A DNA stretch of 64,000 nucleotides from Caldicoprobacter oshimai DSM 21659. Lineage in GTDB: Bacteria; Bacillota; Clostridia; Caldicoprobacterales; Caldicoprobacteraceae. Below are positions 63,171 to 64,000 of the stretch, piece after piece. The stretch is taken from assembly GCA_000526435.1 (NCBI GenBank), contig JAGB01000001.1:372001-436000 (forward strand), in the 5' to 3' direction. Numbering within the stretch: position 1 is the first letter of the stretch; each line of letters opens with the position of its first letter. A model generated the notes under the pieces. The model was not told the origin of the DNA. It searched no databases and worked only from the letters and a program-made list of their open reading frames with translations. The position numbers and the translations under genes were made by a program.

Positions 63171-64000
63171 TTACACATGTTCGGCCAACCTGTTGCTCTG
63201 TATAGGCGGCTTACCTTCCCTTCCAGCTTTATATATAGGAGCGTAAATTTCGGCATCCCTTATGACACAGCCGGCTCTGCCGCCATCCCTCATTATCTCC
63301 GAGCACTTCCCGCAGGCAATGCAACACTTTCTCGCGTCCAATGCCCCCTTCTCAAGGATATCCTTCGCAAAGTCAGGATAAGCAAAGGCCATTCGGCCAA
63401 ACCCGGCTATTTTGAACCATCCTTCTTTAACGCCACCGGCAGCTGCGTAGGGCGATAGATGGCGAAGCCAGCTGAGCCCCGACGATAGCACGACTATATC
63501 AGGTACGCTGTCTTGGATCATCTTTGCAACCCCGAGCATCCTGGCCACGCCCTCAAGCGGATGTTCTGGTGGGATATAGGGGCCACTGTCATAAGGCCTG
63601 TTGATGTGGGGATTATAGTATGGATTGCCACAGGTTACGTTGACCATCTTGACGCCTTTGTCCCGTAGGATTTTAACAAGCCGTATGGGCTCAGTCAGGT
63701 CAGGCTTCCTGTGGTCTTCTTTATCCACTCCCCAGCCATAGGGATAGGGTATAGCATCATAGACATTGAGCCTGAGAGTAATATCGATGGCATCGCCAAG
63801 GCGCTGTTTGATCTTGTCGACTATATTTATGAGGAAACGGGTTCGGTTCTCAAAGCTTCCTCCGTAATTGCCTTCTCTGGTAAATGCCGATAAAAGCTCC
63901 GAGTTCAAATACCTGTGACAGCTCTTGATATCCACGGCATCAAAGCCTATTTGGCTAGCCAGCTCAGCCGCTTCAACGAACTTGTCCTCCAGCTCCTCCA
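63171..64000 (-). CDS. NADH:flavin oxidoreductase / old yellow enzyme family, partial
   Basis: The C-terminal 276 residues of a TIM-barrel flavoenzyme; the gene continues past the right edge. It contains the active-site region ASQIGFDAVDIKSCHRYLNS, GGSFENRTRFLINIV, and GFGRMAFAYPDFAKDILEKG. A C-terminal cysteine cluster (KCCIACGKCSEIM and AGCVIRD) could hold an Fe-S cluster as in 2,4-dienoyl-CoA reductases. The usual C-terminal NAD/FAD domain is absent; the separate flavoprotein downstream may substitute. The start lies outside the window. Confidence 0.9.
   Translation of the reverse strand, partial: EELEDKFVEAAELASQIGFDAVDIKSCHRYLNSELLSAFTREGNYGGSFENRTRFLINIVDKIKQRLGDAIDITLRLNVYDAIPYPYGWGVDKEDHRKPDLTEPIRLVKILRDKGVKMVNVTCGNPYYNPHINRPYDSGPYIPPEHPLEGVARMLGVAKMIQDSVPDIVVLSSGLSWLRHLSPYAAAGGVKEGWFKIAGFGRMAFAYPDFAKDILEKGALDARKCCIACGKCSEIMRDGGRAGCVIRDAEIYAPIYKAGREGKPPIQSNRLAEHV

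Overview
The window looks like a piece of chromosome from an anaerobic, thermophilic, spore-forming member of the Clostridia (inference). The basis is a CwlD-type spore-cortex amidase, the complete set of [FeFe]-hydrogenase maturases (HydE, HydG, HydF), c-di-AMP synthesis genes, strong GGAGG-type ribosome binding sites, and a pair of tRNA T-loop enzymes (TrmI-like m1A58 methyltransferase and TtuA-like 54-thiolase) typical of thermophiles. Plant-biomass use is suggested by a pectin cluster (GH43, SGNH acetylesterase, GH28) and an L-arabinose isomerase. Almost all housekeeping genes lie on the minus strand. The exceptions are the wrbA-araA-DUF362 block at 35.3-38.5 kb and several transposases. 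No rRNA, tRNA or CRISPR array was seen.

Layout. 0-6.6 kb: cdaR (partial)-cdaA, the AmmeMemoRadiSam genes (radical SAM enzyme plus a Memo-AMMECR1 fusion), then a duplicated DUF1538 membrane protein coupled to a tandem PII-like protein. 6.7-8.4 kb: an IS30-family element with a 125-bp deletion, next to a decayed vapBC toxin-antitoxin locus. 8.4-10.1 kb: trmI-ttuA. 10.2-11.7 kb: a structured HEARO/omega-RNA-like sequence, a 39-residue IscB remnant and a mannitol-dehydrogenase fragment. 11.8-15.6 kb: pectin cluster. 15.8-18.4 kb: cobalt ECF transporter cbiMQO behind a structured leader. 18.6-35.3 kb: an AT-rich, IS-packed accessory island (two IS256 copies in opposite orientation, IS1182 halves, IS66, IS21, a 585-bp IS256-derived mini-element, an intact IS30, an ABC-2 exporter and many small decayed or secreted-protein genes). 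35.3-38.5 kb: wrbA, araA, DUF362 protein. 38.5-42.5 kb: hydF-hydG-hydE. 42.8-48.1 kb: ABC exporter with a secreted protein, a lipoprotein, SanA-like and VanZ-like membrane proteins, and an internally deleted MerR regulator. 48.4-50.1 kb: cwlD and a fumarylacetoacetate hydrolase-like protein. 50.4-64 kb: a 2868-residue cyclic beta-1,2-glucan synthase-type protein, a zinc dehydrogenase, a LacI regulator, a flavoprotein and an old-yellow-enzyme reductase (partial), all in one direction.

The most interesting signals are: (i) the paired, internally duplicated DUF1538 transporter and PII protein, a candidate nucleotide- or metabolite-gated transport module; (ii) inverted repeats that would hide the ribosome binding site of the IS30 transposase and, separately, of the giant glucan synthase; (iii) a HEARO-like RNA separated from its IscB; (iv) mutually exclusive stems in the cbiM leader; and (v) flanking sequences that suggest a 10-kb inversion between the two IS256 copies. 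All functional calls rest on reading motifs and gene order. No database search was run.
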